From an uncultured Gammaproteobacteria bacterium (GTDB lineage: Bacteria > Pseudomonadota > Gammaproteobacteria > Steroidobacterales > Foliamicaceae): a stretch of 64,000 nucleotides of DNA. The notes beneath the pieces are model-generated. The model made no database searches. It had not been told where the DNA came from and saw only the letters and a list, made by a program, of their open reading frames with translations. Each line of letters opens with the position of its first letter. Position 1 is the stretch's first letter. Shown here in pieces: positions 8,998 to 17,963 of the stretch. The stretch is taken from the NCBI GenBank assembly GCA_951828235.1, contig OX639965.1, forward strand, positions 451,191 through 515,190, read 5' to 3'. Position numbers and translations under genes: made by a program.

Positions 8998-10372
8998 GTT
9001 CCGTGTGCTCCCCGTCCAGTGCCCCGGCCGTCTCTTCGAGCACGGCCACTGCGCGTTCCATTCCCATGAAACGCGATCCCTTTACCAATACCGTCACTTC
9101 GGGCTTCAGATCTTCTGCCAGCAGCCGGCACAGGTCGTCCACGCCTGACCTCCAGTGGGCGCCGGCGCCGAAGGCCTCCGCGACCTCCCGGCTGTGTACG
9201 CCTGCGCAGTACAGCCGCTCCACTCCGGCCCGCGACGCCTCTTCGCCGACGCGGCGATGCCATTGCGCCGAATCCTGTCCCAATTCACCCATGTCGCCCA
9301 CCACCAGCCAACGTTCGCCCCGCTGCCCCGCAAGCACGCCTATGGCCGCCGACATGGATGCCGGATTGGCGTTGTAGGAATCATCGATTAGACGCACCCC
9401 CGCGCCAGGTTCATGGACCTGCAGGCGCCCGGAAACCCCCTCATGCGCCGCCAGGCCCACGGCCATCGCGGCAAGGCCGCTGCCGGCCGCGGCGGCCAGC
9501 GCGCAGGCCGCCAGTGCGTTGCGAACATTGTGGGCCCCGATCAATCGGGTCCGCACGGGGGTCACGCCGGCCGGACAATGAAGTTCGAAACTGATCCCAC
9601 TGTTGATTCCCGTGGCGTTGCTGGCGCGATAGTCGCCGTCGCCGCCGAACCTCAGGACCGTCCGCTGACCCAGCAGGTCCTGCCAGTAATCGGAAAACGG
9701 CGTGCCGGCGGGAATCACGCCCACGCCGTCCGGCGCCAGGGACGACATCAGCTCGCCCTTCTCGCGGGCGACGTCTTCCACGTCGCCCAGGCCCTCAAGG
9801 TGCGCCGGCGAAGCGTTCAGCAACGCACCGATCGTGGGCTGGGCTATTTCCGTCAGTCTTGCGATATCGCCGGGCCGGCTGGCGCCGAATTCCAGCACGG
9901 CGGCATTGTGCGTATCGGAGAGGTCCAGCAGCGTCAGCGGCAGGCCGATTTCATTGTTGAAACTGCGGCGCGACGCAAGCACCGCCTGCTTGCCCCACTG
10001 GGCACGCAGTATCGAGGCGGTCAGTTCCTTGACGGTGGTCTTGCCGTTGCTCCCGGTCACTCCGATGACGGGGATTTCGAACCGCTGCCGCCAGGTTCGC
10101 GCGCAGTCGGCAAGCGCGCCGCGAGTGTCCTTGACGATGATCTGGGCAACATCCTCGGGAAGCGGCCGGCTCAGGACCGCGCCGGTAGCGCCGCTGGAAA
10201 CGGCCGCGGACAGAAAGTCCGCGCCGTCGAAACGCTCACCGCGCAGGGCAAAGAACAGGGCGCCGCGCGCCTGTGACCGGCTGTCGATGCTGACGCCCTC
10301 GAAATGGCCGTCGGGACCGAGCAACTTGCCGCCCATGGCGGTTGCCCATTCGGACAGGCTGCCGGCGATCAT
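8990..10372 (-). CDS. murF: UDP-MurNAc-tripeptide–D-alanyl-D-alanine ligase MurF
   Basis: A 460-residue Mur ligase that adds the D-Ala-D-Ala dipeptide made by Ddl. Motifs are [18 protein letters not shown] in the N-terminal domain, the P-loop [19 protein letters not shown], and the C-terminal [17 protein letters not shown] and VVGDMGELG. The ATG at 10372 overlaps the murE stop (ATGA); the open frame extends upstream in a non-gene way. It overlaps mraY by 8 bases. Confidence 0.96.
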   Translation of the reverse strand: MIAGSLSEWATAMGGKLLGPDGHFEGVSIDSRSQARGALFFALRGERFDGADFLSAAVSSGATGAVLSRPLPEDVAQIIVKDTRGALADCARTWRQRFEIPVIGVTGSNGKTTVKELTASILRAQWGKQAVLASRRSFNNEIGLPLTLLDLSDTHNAAVLEFGASRPGDIARLTEIAQPTIGALLNASPAHLEGLGDVEDVAREKGELMSSLAPDGVGVIPAGTPFSDYWQDLLGQRTVLRFGGDGDYRASNATGINSGISFELHCPAGVTPVRTRLIGAHNVRNALAACALAAAAGSGLAAMAVGLAAHEGVSGRLQVHEPGAGVRLIDDSYNANPASMSAAIGVLAGQRGERWLVVGDMGELGQDSAQWHRRVGEEASRAGVERLYCAGVHSREVAEAFGAGAHWRSGVDDLCRLLAEDLKPEVTVLVKGSRFMGMERAVAVLEETAGALDGEHTEHG

Positions 10373-11862
10373 CCCGCCGCCCCCGGATAACTCGCCAACG
10401 CCTCGCGCACTACCGAGGCGTCCGAGAACGGCAGTACTCTTCCGCCGCTGACCTGGAAGGCTTCGTGACCCTTGCCTGCCACCAGCACGATGTCTCCCGG
10501 CCGTGCAGCGTGCAGGGCCGCGCGTATCGCCCTGCTGCGGTCCAGCTCCATCACCGCCCGCCCGGAGGCTCCCTCCAGGATCTGCTTGGCAATCTCGCGT
10601 GGGTCTTCGCCCCGCGGGTTGTCCGAGGTGATGAACAACCTGTTGGCCAGCGCGCCGGCAACGCGCCCCATCTCGGCGCGTTTGCCCGCATCGCGTTCTC
10701 CGCCGCATCCCATGACGCACCAGAGGCGGTGCGGCTTGCGGTCCCGCAATTCGCCGAGGACCGCCCCCAGCGCATCGGGCGTGTGCGCATAATCCACGAA
10801 CGCGTCCGGCAAGGCGCCGCCGCCGAAATGCTGCATGCGTCCCGGCGGCGGGGGACAGTTCGCCAGGGCGCGCGCGGCATCCTCGCTGTCCACGCCCAGG
10901 GCCCGCAGCAGTCCGAAGGCAAGGGCCAGGTTGGCGCCGTTGAAGCAGCCATGAAGCCGGCTCTTCAACCTGAACCGGGCAGTGCCCTCGGCAAGTTCCA
11001 GGCGCAGGCCCCCGGCATCAGCTTGCGAGCGCCGCAGCGAAATGTCGGCCGGATTGACGCCTTCGCATGCAACGCGCAGAGCAGTGCCGGAGAAATGTTC
11101 CGCCAGACCGGCGCCAAAGGGGTCGTCGACGTTGATCACCGCCGCCCGCGGTTGATGCTCGACGAACAGCCGCCTCTTGGCGCTGCCGTAGGCATCGGAA
11201 TCGCCGTGATAGTCGAGGTGGTCCCGCCCAAGCTGGGTAAACCCCGCAAGCCGCACGCGCAAGCCGCTGATGCGGTCCTGGTCCAGCGCCTGGGAGGACA
11301 CTTCAAGAAACACGTGTTCTACGCCGTTATCGGCCAGGACCCGCAGCCGCCGGTGCAATTCATCCGGGTCGGGTGTGGTCATCGCGGAAGGCCACAGCTT
11401 GGGAGGGGGACCCCAACCCAGAGTGCCCATGGCGGCCGCGGGTCGGCCAAAAAAACTCATTGCGTACGCGGCCAGCCAGGCCACGGTCGTCTTGCCGTTG
11501 GTGCCGGTAACGCAGTTCACCGCGAGGCTGTCCGAGGGTCGCCCGTAGTAGGCGTCGGCAACCAGTCCGACCTTGCGCCGCAAGGCCGGCACGGCAAACC
11601 CGGCAACCTCGTCCGGCAGCGATGGCTCGGCCATGCCCTCGCCCGGTTCCCAGGCGACGGCAACCGCGCCGCGTTTCAGTGCCTGGGGCAGAAACTCGAG
11701 GCCGTGGCGTGCGCCGGCGCAGGCCAGGAAGAGTCCCCCGGACACGACCCGGTCGCTGTGCATGGCCAGGCCGCGAACGCCGATGGCCGGCGCCTCGGCG
11801 CCGACCGTCGCGAACAGCCGGCTCAGTTGCTCCGTGCCGCCACTGGCGCCGGCGTCGCTCAT
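10369..11862 (-). CDS. murE: UDP-MurNAc-L-alanyl-D-glutamate–2,6-diaminopimelate ligase MurE
   Basis: A 497-residue Mur ligase adding the third stem residue. The P-loop is VTGTNGKTTVAWLAA, and TSDNPRGEDPREI near the C-terminus contains the DNPR motif that in this family marks meso-diaminopimelate rather than lysine specificity. VDYAHTPDAL and the KGHE motif are also present. The peptidoglycan is therefore predicted to be the A1γ type usual in proteobacteria (inference). ATGA overlap with ftsI upstream and murF downstream. Confidence 0.97.
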   Translation of the reverse strand: MSDAGASGGTEQLSRLFATVGAEAPAIGVRGLAMHSDRVVSGGLFLACAGARHGLEFLPQALKRGAVAVAWEPGEGMAEPSLPDEVAGFAVPALRRKVGLVADAYYGRPSDSLAVNCVTGTNGKTTVAWLAAYAMSFFGRPAAAMGTLGWGPPPKLWPSAMTTPDPDELHRRLRVLADNGVEHVFLEVSSQALDQDRISGLRVRLAGFTQLGRDHLDYHGDSDAYGSAKRRLFVEHQPRAAVINVDDPFGAGLAEHFSGTALRVACEGVNPADISLRRSQADAGGLRLELAEGTARFRLKSRLHGCFNGANLALAFGLLRALGVDSEDAARALANCPPPPGRMQHFGGGALPDAFVDYAHTPDALGAVLGELRDRKPHRLWCVMGCGGERDAGKRAEMGRVAGALANRLFITSDNPRGEDPREIAKQILEGASGRAVMELDRSRAIRAALHAARPGDIVLVAGKGHEAFQVSGGRVLPFSDASVVREALASYPGAAG

Positions 11863-13568
11863 CGCGCCGCCACCAGTGTGCGGCCGGCCTGTGGAACATC
11901 GTCCATGGGCGCACCGACCAGCCTCAGCGCGCCGGCGACGACGCGGGAAAAAACCGGGGCGGCCACCTGCCCGCCGAAATATCCGTTAGCGGATGGGTCG
12001 TCAATCACGACCACCGCGACCACGCGCGGCCTGGATGCCGGCGCAAATCCGACGAAAAGGGCCGTATGCCGTTCCGAGTCGTAACCTTCGGGGCCGAGCT
12101 TTTCTGTCGTTCCCGTCTTGCCCGCCACCCGGTAGCCCGGCACCCGCGCCGCGGTCGCAGTGCCTCCGGGGCCGAGCGGCTGTTCCAGCAATTCCGTCAT
12201 CAACGCGGCCGTGTGCGCCGAAAGCACGCGCACTCCGCCCGGCCGGTCCTCGGTGCGTATCAGGCTTACCGGAAGCGTCCTTCCACCGGTTGCCAACACC
12301 GCATAAGCGCGGGCCAACTGCAGGGCCGTGACGGCAAGGCCGTAGCCATACGCCATGACCGCCTGGTCCACCGGCTTCCAGTACTTGTAGTTGTCCAGCG
12401 ATCCGTCGGCCTCGCCCGGGAACCCGCTTTCCGTGGCCCGGCCGAAGCCCACGCCGGTCAGCGTTTCCCAGAATCGATGGGGCTCCAGCTTCATGGCCAC
12501 GGTCGTCGCGCCTACCTGACTGGAACGGCGCAACAGGGTGGCCAGGTCAATCACTCCCAGCGGAGTGCGATCCCTGATGATCTTCGATCCCACCCGAATA
12601 TGGCCGGGCCCGGTATCGATCGGCTCGCCAGGCGTCCAGGCGCCGCTCTCCAGCGCGGCCGCCACGACCAGAGGCTTGATGGTGGAGCCCGGCTCGAACA
12701 GGTCCAGGGCCGCGCGATTGCGGTAATTGCCGGGCCGAAGCCGCCCCCGGTCGTTGGGGTTGAACGAAGGCTGGCTCACCATGGCCAGCACGTCGCCGGT
12801 CCACGCGTCCAGCATTACGATCGAGCCCGAGCGCGCATTGTGGTGCTCGACCGCTTCCTTGAGTTCGGAATGCGCGAGGTACTGGATCCTCAGGTCCAGC
12901 CCCAGCCGCAGGTCGCGCCCGCGCTCCAGCGGGCTGATGCCCGCTATGTCGCGCACGTGGCGGCCAAGCCGATCGCGAACGACCTGCTTGCGTCCGTCTC
13001 TTCCCTTCAGCCAGGAATCGAATGCAAGTTCCAGGCCTTCCTGGCCGTTTTCGTCAATGCCGGCGAATCCCACCAGGTGCCCGGCGATTTCCCCGGCCGG
13101 GTAGTAGCGGCGGTACTCCCTGCGCAGCTGCAGTCCCGGCGCCTTGAGATCCAGCACGGCCTGCGAGCGGCTGGGGGGCAAACCGCGTTTCAGCCACACG
13201 AATTCACGTCCCCGGGCGCGCTCGATCCTTTCCGCAAGCTGTCCGGCCGTGCCGCCGAAAACCTGGGCAAGTCGCGGCAGGTAGGGGCGCAACTTCTCCA
13301 GGCTGTCCGGATGGACCCAGAAGCTGTCTACGGGAGCGCTTACCGCCAGGGGCTGACCGTTGCGATCCAGGATGCGTCCGCGTCGGGCCACGATCTTTGC
13401 TTCCATAACCTGTTGCGCATCCGCCCGCGACTCCAGGAACTCGCTTTCCAGCAATTGCAACTGCACGGCACGGCCCGCGAGGAACAGTGTCGAGACCGCC
13501 AGGGCCGCCGCGCAAACGGCGAAGCGGATCCGGAAACCGCGCGGCACGGCCTGAGCGCGTCTGCCCAA
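11859..13568 (-). CDS. ftsI: Septal transpeptidase FtsI (PBP3)
   Basis: A 569-residue class B penicillin-binding protein that cross-links septal peptidoglycan with FtsW. It has one N-terminal membrane anchor (about 14-32), the RGRILDRNG pedestal motif, and all three transpeptidase motifs: SxxK as STIK (Ser295/Lys298), SSQ (in LRRSSQVGA; the family motif is SxN) and KTGT. The start is a TTG three bases after the ftsL stop, with GGGAG/AGG-like bases before it; a GTG seven codons downstream (13547) is the alternative. Confidence 0.95.
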   Translation of the reverse strand: MGRRAQAVPRGFRIRFAVCAAALAVSTLFLAGRAVQLQLLESEFLESRADAQQVMEAKIVARRGRILDRNGQPLAVSAPVDSFWVHPDSLEKLRPYLPRLAQVFGGTAGQLAERIERARGREFVWLKRGLPPSRSQAVLDLKAPGLQLRREYRRYYPAGEIAGHLVGFAGIDENGQEGLELAFDSWLKGRDGRKQVVRDRLGRHVRDIAGISPLERGRDLRLGLDLRIQYLAHSELKEAVEHHNARSGSIVMLDAWTGDVLAMVSQPSFNPNDRGRLRPGNYRNRAALDLFEPGSTIKPLVVAAALESGAWTPGEPIDTGPGHIRVGSKIIRDRTPLGVIDLATLLRRSSQVGATTVAMKLEPHRFWETLTGVGFGRATESGFPGEADGSLDNYKYWKPVDQAVMAYGYGLAVTALQLARAYAVLATGGRTLPVSLIRTEDRPGGVRVLSAHTAALMTELLEQPLGPGGTATAARVPGYRVAGKTGTTEKLGPEGYDSERHTALFVGFAPASRPRVVAVVVIDDPSANGYFGGQVAAPVFSRVVAGALRLVGAPMDDVPQAGRTLVAAR

Positions 13569-13571
13569 GGC

Positions 13572-13895
13572 TTACCTGCTCCCCGCACCCGTCCCGGGCA
13601 AGGCGGAATCCGCCGATTGCACCTGCAGGAACACGATGTCGTGCCTTTCGGGACGCCGCATGGCCAGGCGTTCGCTCGCCTCGCGGTCGATACGGCGGTA
13701 CCCCGTCCAGGTCGCGCGCTCAAGCTGCAACGCGCCCCATTCCACTTCAAGTTGGTCCCGCTCCCCTATGAGGTTCTGCATCGCCTGGAATTTCGCCCTG
13801 TGCTCATGGCGCGCGTAGGTGAGAAGAATGCCGCTTGCCAGCGTTGCAAACGCGAGGCCCAGCAGCAGCCAGGAGGAATAACGCCCGGTATTCAC
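13572..13895 (-). CDS. ftsL: Cell division protein FtsL
   Basis: A 107-residue bitopic protein of the FtsQLB complex. A single membrane segment (about 8-25: SSWLLLGLAFATLASGIL) is followed by a heptad-rich periplasmic coiled coil ending in the LAMRRPERHDIVFLQ stretch, which corresponds to the conserved ERxGM...P region of FtsL. The GTG at 13895 overlaps the rsmH stop as GTGA; no ATG in the frame gives a protein of FtsL size. Position between rsmH and ftsI supports the call strongly because FtsL is poorly conserved. Confidence 0.88.
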   Translation of the reverse strand: MNTGRYSSWLLLGLAFATLASGILLTYARHEHRAKFQAMQNLIGERDQLEVEWGALQLERATWTGYRRIDREASERLAMRRPERHDIVFLQVQSADSALPGTGAGSR

Positions 13896-14839
13896 TGTTC
13901 GCCGAGGCCCGTCAAACGCTCGGCGACGCGCAGGCGGGCGCTTCGGGCGCGCGGGTTGCGCCGGCTCTCGGCGCGGCCGCAACGCTGCATCCCGCCTACG
14001 AGCCTGAGTAAAGGCCCGGCTGCCGAGGGGACAGACGGCAGCCGGGCAAGCGGAGGAGGCAAGCGCGAAGCATTGCGCATGAAGCGCTTCACGATGCGGT
14101 CCTCCAGGGAGTGGAAGGCGACAACGCACAGGCGGCCTTGCGGACGCAGGATTCCAACAGCCTGCGGCAGCGCGTCCTCGAGAGCCTCGAGTTCGGCGTT
14201 CACCTGTATGCGTAAGGCCATAAAAGTTCGGGTGGCGGGATGAATCCCGGACCTTGAGTTTCGCGCGACGGAGCCCACCAGCCGCGCCAGGCCGGAGCAG
14301 CTGGATACCGGCCGGTTTCGGCAGATCGCATCGGCGATCCGGCGTGCCTGAGGCTCTTCGCCGTAGCTTCGGATTACCCGCGCGATTTCGCTTGGGGGCG
14401 CGCTGTTCAGCCACTCGGCGGCGCTACGGCCCTCGGTGGGATTCATTCGCATATCCAGCGGCCCATCGGAACGCAGGCTGAAGCCGCGGTCCGGCTCGGT
14501 GAGTTGCGGTAGCGAAACCCCGAGGTCGAAAAGGATTCCGTGGACCCCGCCCCGCCAGCCCCTGCGTTCGATCGATTGGGCGAGGTAGCGGAAATTCCCG
14601 TGCTCGATCGAAAACCTGGGATCCTCTTGCTCAAGCGCCTGGCCGGACCGGACGGCTTGCGGGTCGCAGTCCAGTGCATGCAGGCGTCCGCTTGCGCCAA
14701 GACCCGCAAGAATCGCCCGGCTGTGCCCGCCGCGGCCGTAGGTCGCGTCCACATAGCGGCCATTGGGATCGAGCGCCAGTCCGCGAAGCGTTTCCTCCAA
14801 CAGCGCGGGTTCATGCTCAAGCGCTCCGTCCGCACTCAA
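13892..14839 (-). CDS. rsmH: 16S rRNA (cytosine1402-N4)-methyltransferase RsmH
   Basis: A SAM-dependent methyltransferase acting on C1402 of 16S rRNA. The SAM motif is DATYGRGGHSRAIL, followed by FDLGVSLPQLTEPDRGFS and the C-terminal VVAFHSLEDRIVKRFM block. I place the start at the TTG at 14839, which overlaps the mraZ stop (TTGA) and gives 315 residues beginning just before EHEPALLEETL, as in other RsmH proteins (about 313). The longer ATG start at 14923 would bury 88 bases of mraZ and add a non-homologous leader. Confidence 0.94.
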   Translation of the reverse strand: MSADGALEHEPALLEETLRGLALDPNGRYVDATYGRGGHSRAILAGLGASGRLHALDCDPQAVRSGQALEQEDPRFSIEHGNFRYLAQSIERRGWRGGVHGILFDLGVSLPQLTEPDRGFSLRSDGPLDMRMNPTEGRSAAEWLNSAPPSEIARVIRSYGEEPQARRIADAICRNRPVSSCSGLARLVGSVARNSRSGIHPATRTFMALRIQVNAELEALEDALPQAVGILRPQGRLCVVAFHSLEDRIVKRFMRNASRLPPPLARLPSVPSAAGPLLRLVGGMQRCGRAESRRNPRARSARLRVAERLTGLGEQ

Positions 14840-15264
14840 AGTTGCACGCCGCTCAAGGCTGCGTCCATGGCCTCGCTGGTGCTGACTTCCAGAGCCCTCT
14901 CGCGCCATCGGGCCGCATCCCACAATTCAAAACTGCGCCCGAGGGCCAGCAACGTGGCCTGGCGCTGAAGATCGCAGTAGTCCCTGAGGACCGGAGGCAC
15001 GCGCAAGCGTCCGGCTGCATCCAGCATCACCTCGCTGGCGTACCCCACTATCAGCCTTTCCGCGTCCCGGCCACCCTTCCGCCCGGTCACATCGGCCTTG
15101 ACTTTGGCAAAATCCTCCGGCAGATAGATGAGCACGCACCGGTCGGGGTGAACCGTGCAGATTACGCGCCCGTCACTGGCCTCGGCGACGCCCTGCCGGT
15201 AGCGGGCCGGAACGCCGAACCTTCCCTTGGTATCCAGGGTGACATTCGCCGGGCCTTGAAACAT
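14836..15264 (-). CDS. mraZ: Transcriptional regulator MraZ
   Basis: A 142-residue member of the MraZ/AbrB-like fold, with two SpoVT-AbrB repeats: N-terminal GPANVTLDTKGRFGVPARYR (about 4-23) and C-terminal EVMLDAAGRLRVPPVLRDYC. In E. coli MraZ binds TGGG repeats upstream of its own gene and represses the dcw operon. The first gene of the cluster here; a four-box TGGGN operator is directly upstream (see 15279-15330). The stop overlaps the rsmH TTG. Confidence 0.96.
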   Translation of the reverse strand: MFQGPANVTLDTKGRFGVPARYRQGVAEASDGRVICTVHPDRCVLIYLPEDFAKVKADVTGRKGGRDAERLIVGYASEVMLDAAGRLRVPPVLRDYCDLQRQATLLALGRSFELWDAARWRERALEVSTSEAMDAALSGVQL

Positions 15265-15278
15265 GTCCTATCCGCGTA

Positions 15279-15330
15279 GACCACAATCTCCCACAGACTC
15301 CCACTATACCCCAATTTAGTGCAATCGCAA
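15279..15330 (-). promoter_or_regulatory. dcw promoter with MraZ-type TGGG operator
   Basis: Read on the minus strand, TTGCGA (15325-15330) and TATAGT (15303-15308) form a σ70-like promoter with a 16-base spacer. Over and after the -10 lie TGGGG (15309-15313), TGGGA (15299-15303), TGGGA (15289-15293) and a weaker TGGTC (15279-15283), each starting exactly 10 bases after the last. This is the arrangement known for MraZ binding in E. coli (TGGGN + 5-base linker), so autorepression of the whole cluster is predicted. Confidence 0.85.
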
Positions 15331-15440
15331 GCATCCACAGGGGTCTTCCGCCACAGGGGTCTTTCGTTGACGGAGCAATCCCCCGGATGCAATATCGGTA
15401 CGGAGGCATTCGATGTCGCCTCCCCTGCCCGAGGCGCCGC

Positions 15441-15743
15441 ATGAGTCTCTACTACCTGCAGAAACTGATTTTCCATTTGAACCGGAACGAGCATGTCCGG
15501 CAGCGATACGAGAAAGATTTCGAGGAACTGATCGCGGACTATCCCCTGAACGAGGACGAGAGGAAGGCCCTGCGCGAGCCTGACATCGGGTTGCTTTATG
15601 TCATGGGCGTGAACGGTCAACTGCTCATGCACTACGCAGCCCTGCGCGGCTATGAGTGGGACGAATACCTTCAGGCCATGCGCGATGGCGTTGAACGGCA
15701 CGGCCCGGTTCGGTCGGGCCTGTATGCCATGACCGAAACATGA
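15441..15743 (+). CDS. LigA-like small subunit of an extradiol dioxygenase
   Basis: A 100-residue helical protein resembling the α (LigA) subunit of protocatechuate 4,5-dioxygenase. The features seen are the start SLYYLQKLIFHLNRNEHVRQRYEKDF (first half quoted: SLYYLQKLIFHLNRNEH), the ALREPDIGLLYVMGVNGQLL helix, and a C-terminal GxxWDEYLQAMR-like end. The LigA chain has no metal site; it caps the active site of LigB. ATG at 15441 is chosen because the family begins there; the open frame extends 18 codons upstream. Stop and the ligB-like ATG overlap (ATGA), implying a fixed stoichiometry. Confidence 0.8.
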   Translation: MSLYYLQKLIFHLNRNEHVRQRYEKDFEELIADYPLNEDERKALREPDIGLLYVMGVNGQLLMHYAALRGYEWDEYLQAMRDGVERHGPVRSGLYAMTET

Positions 15744-16558
15744 GCCTCGTCTTCGCCGGCGTGTGCAGTCATGCACCCGGGATTACCGGACGCTACGAGC
15801 GAGCCGACAAGACGCTGCGGGAGGGCTTCCATGACCACATGCACGCCATGCGCCGGCGCCTGGAAGCGGCCCGGCCGGACGCGCTGATCGTCGTCGCGGC
15901 GGAGCATTTCGCCAACTTCTTCATGGACAACATGCCGGCCTACTGTCTGGGAATGGCCGACGGCTATGAAGGCCCGGTCGAGGACGAAGAATGGCTGGGC
16001 ATAGCCAGGGCCCGAATCCCCGGCAACGCCGGTCTCGCCGAGCGGCTGGTCGGCGCGGTCCTGAACGACGTTGACGTGAGTTATGCGCAGGAGTGGAAAT
16101 TCGATCACGGCGTGATGGTTCCGCTCCGCTTTCTTACGCCCCGCTACGACCTTCCCGTGATTCCCGCCAACATCAACTGCCAGGGCCCGCCGCTTACGCC
16201 CCTGAAACGCGCCTGGAAATTCGGCGAGAGCCTTCGCCGGGCCTGCGATGCCCAGCCTGAAAGGATCGCCCTGATCGGCACCGGCGGGCTGTCGCACTGG
16301 CCGTGCACGCCCGACTCGGGCAAAATCAACGAGGCTTGGGACCGCGAATTCCTGGAGCGCTGGGTCCGGGACGACTACGGCGGCTTGACCGGCTACAGCG
16401 ACGCGGAGACCTACCGGGAAGCGGGCCAGGGAGGATTTGAAATACGCACCTTCGTCTGCGTGGCGGGCGCCACGGCCGGAAGCCCGCGGGAAGTGCTGTT
16501 TTACGCGCCAATACCGGCATTTGCCGTCGGCTGTACCGTGGGCGTCGTGCAGCTTTAG
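15740..16558 (+). CDS. LigB-family extradiol ring-cleavage dioxygenase, catalytic subunit
   Basis: A 272-residue class III extradiol dioxygenase. Expected Fe(II) ligands are visible at His11 (GVCSHAPGI), His56 (AAEHFANFF) and Glu234 (GGFEIRTF), and the catalytic histidine at His186 (GTGGLSHWP); FDHG (121-124) is also conserved. The family opens catechol-type rings such as protocatechuate, gallate or 2,3-dihydroxyphenylpropionate; the substrate cannot be told from sequence. No other aromatic-degradation gene is adjacent. The 3' end overlaps the convergent amiC gene by four bases. Confidence 0.85.
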   Translation: MSLVFAGVCSHAPGITGRYERADKTLREGFHDHMHAMRRRLEAARPDALIVVAAEHFANFFMDNMPAYCLGMADGYEGPVEDEEWLGIARARIPGNAGLAERLVGAVLNDVDVSYAQEWKFDHGVMVPLRFLTPRYDLPVIPANINCQGPPLTPLKRAWKFGESLRRACDAQPERIALIGTGGLSHWPCTPDSGKINEAWDREFLERWVRDDYGGLTGYSDAETYREAGQGGFEIRTFVCVAGATAGSPREVLFYAPIPAFAVGCTVGVVQL

Positions 16559-17865
16559 CCGGCGGGGATTTTCAGCACCTGCCCGACGCGCAGGCGGTCA
16601 TTAGGCAGATTGTTGGCGCGGATCAGAACGGCAACCGGAATCCTGAAGCGCTGGGCGATTCCGCTCAGCGTGTCGCCGCGGCGGGCGACATACTGCTGTT
16701 CGGGCAGTTCGCCGGCCGCTACGCGCTGTGCGATCAGCGTGTCGCGTGGCGGATTTCGGTAGAAATATGCGCGAATTCCCGCCAGCATGGCTTGCGCCAG
16801 GTGTTCCTGGTAGCTGCTGCTGTTGAGCAGCCGTTCTTCCTGGGGATTGGAAATATAGGCGGTCTCCACCAGGATTGACGGCACGTCGTGAGCCTTGAGC
16901 ACCGCAAACGGCGCCGTCTGCACCTTCGACTTGCGCACGCGGCCCACGCCGTGCAGGTGCTGCAGCACGTCGTCTCCCACTTCAAGGCTGGCGCCGATGG
17001 ACGCGTTCTGCGACAGGTCGATGATCATGTCCGCTATTGTGGGCGGCAGGCCGTCCATCTCGATGCCGCCAACCCTGTCCGACGCGTTTTCGCGCCGCGC
17101 GAGCCGGCGGGCTTCATCCGATGAACCTTTTTCAGAAAGCACGTATACGCTGGAGCCGCGGACCCGCAGGCTCCTGACGGCGTCCGCGTGAACCGAAACG
17201 AACAGGTCGGCGTTGCGCTCTTGCGCGAGGGCGTAACGCCGGCGGAGCTGGATATAGTAATCGCCGTCGCGCGTCAGCATGGAAGACATGCCCGGCTCTT
17301 TATCGATCTGCCGCGCCAGTCGGCGGGCGATCGCAAGGACCACGGTCTTTTCCCTCGATCCTCCCCTGCCGATAGCGCCCGGGTCCTTGCCGCCGTGCCC
17401 GGCATCGATAGCGACCAGCACGTCCCGAACAGCGGGCTGAGCCCTTTCTTCCGCTGCGGCTTCCGACTCGACGCCACCGGGAAATATGTCCACGACGATG
17501 CGATGACCGCGTCCATCCTTGCCTGCCGCGATGCCAAAACTGGTGGCGGTAGCGGAAGCGTGAAGGTCGAACACCACCCTGAGCATGTCGCCCGGATGAC
17601 GGCCGTGGCGTATGCGCCGCACGATCCCTGTTCCACGTTCGGGAAGCGAGGCGGCGAGACTGGCCGAATAGAGGTCCACGACTACCCTCGGCTGCCCGTC
17701 CAGCACCTCCAGCTTGTGGCTGCGCGCCTGATCCAGTTCGAGGACCACGCGGGTCTTGGAATCGTACTCCGCAACGCGGATGCTTTGTATGCGCGCGGGC
17801 GCCGCACTCAGGGTGCCGGTCAAGAGCCCGGCAACCAGCGCAACGGCAAGGCGATGGGCGATCAT
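16555..17865 (-). CDS. N-acetylmuramoyl-L-alanine amidase AmiB/AmiC type with LysM
   Basis: A 436-residue periplasmic zinc amidase that splits septal peptidoglycan during daughter-cell separation. Order of parts: signal peptide (1-22, cleaved near LSA-AP), AMIN domain (about 25-130; DSKTRVVLELDQ), Amidase_3 domain (about 150-370) with IDAGHGGKDPGAIG (Zn His), a Zn Glu/His region at SREKTVVLAI and FVSVHADA, and catalytic Glu in SILVETAYISNPQEE; then a C-terminal LysM (QYVARRGDTLSGIAQRFRIP). Start is the ATG at 17865, just below a good promoter. Upstream tsaE is the usual neighbour. Confidence 0.93.
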   Translation of the reverse strand: MIAHRLAVALVAGLLTGTLSAAPARIQSIRVAEYDSKTRVVLELDQARSHKLEVLDGQPRVVVDLYSASLAASLPERGTGIVRRIRHGRHPGDMLRVVFDLHASATATSFGIAAGKDGRGHRIVVDIFPGGVESEAAAEERAQPAVRDVLVAIDAGHGGKDPGAIGRGGSREKTVVLAIARRLARQIDKEPGMSSMLTRDGDYYIQLRRRYALAQERNADLFVSVHADAVRSLRVRGSSVYVLSEKGSSDEARRLARRENASDRVGGIEMDGLPPTIADMIIDLSQNASIGASLEVGDDVLQHLHGVGRVRKSKVQTAPFAVLKAHDVPSILVETAYISNPQEERLLNSSSYQEHLAQAMLAGIRAYFYRNPPRDTLIAQRVAAGELPEQQYVARRGDTLSGIAQRFRIPVAVLIRANNLPNDRLRVGQVLKIPAG

Positions 17866-17897
17866 GGCTGCTGCTTTCTCGGCTTTCCTCGCTGGCG

Positions 17898-17925
17898 AGT
17901 ATAGCCCCGACGGACAGCTTGTCAA
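17898..17925 (-). promoter_or_regulatory. σ70-type promoter for the amidase gene
   Basis: On the minus strand a perfect -35 TTGACA (17920-17925) is separated by 16 bases from TATACT (17898-17903), inside an AT-rich gap of 98 bases between tsaE and the amidase gene. Predicted transcription starts near 17891, giving a leader of about 26 bases. So the amidase can be expressed apart from tsaE. Confidence 0.75.
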
Positions 17926-17963
17926 GGAAAAACTCAAATATATTAGGAAGCTATTCTTAGAAT

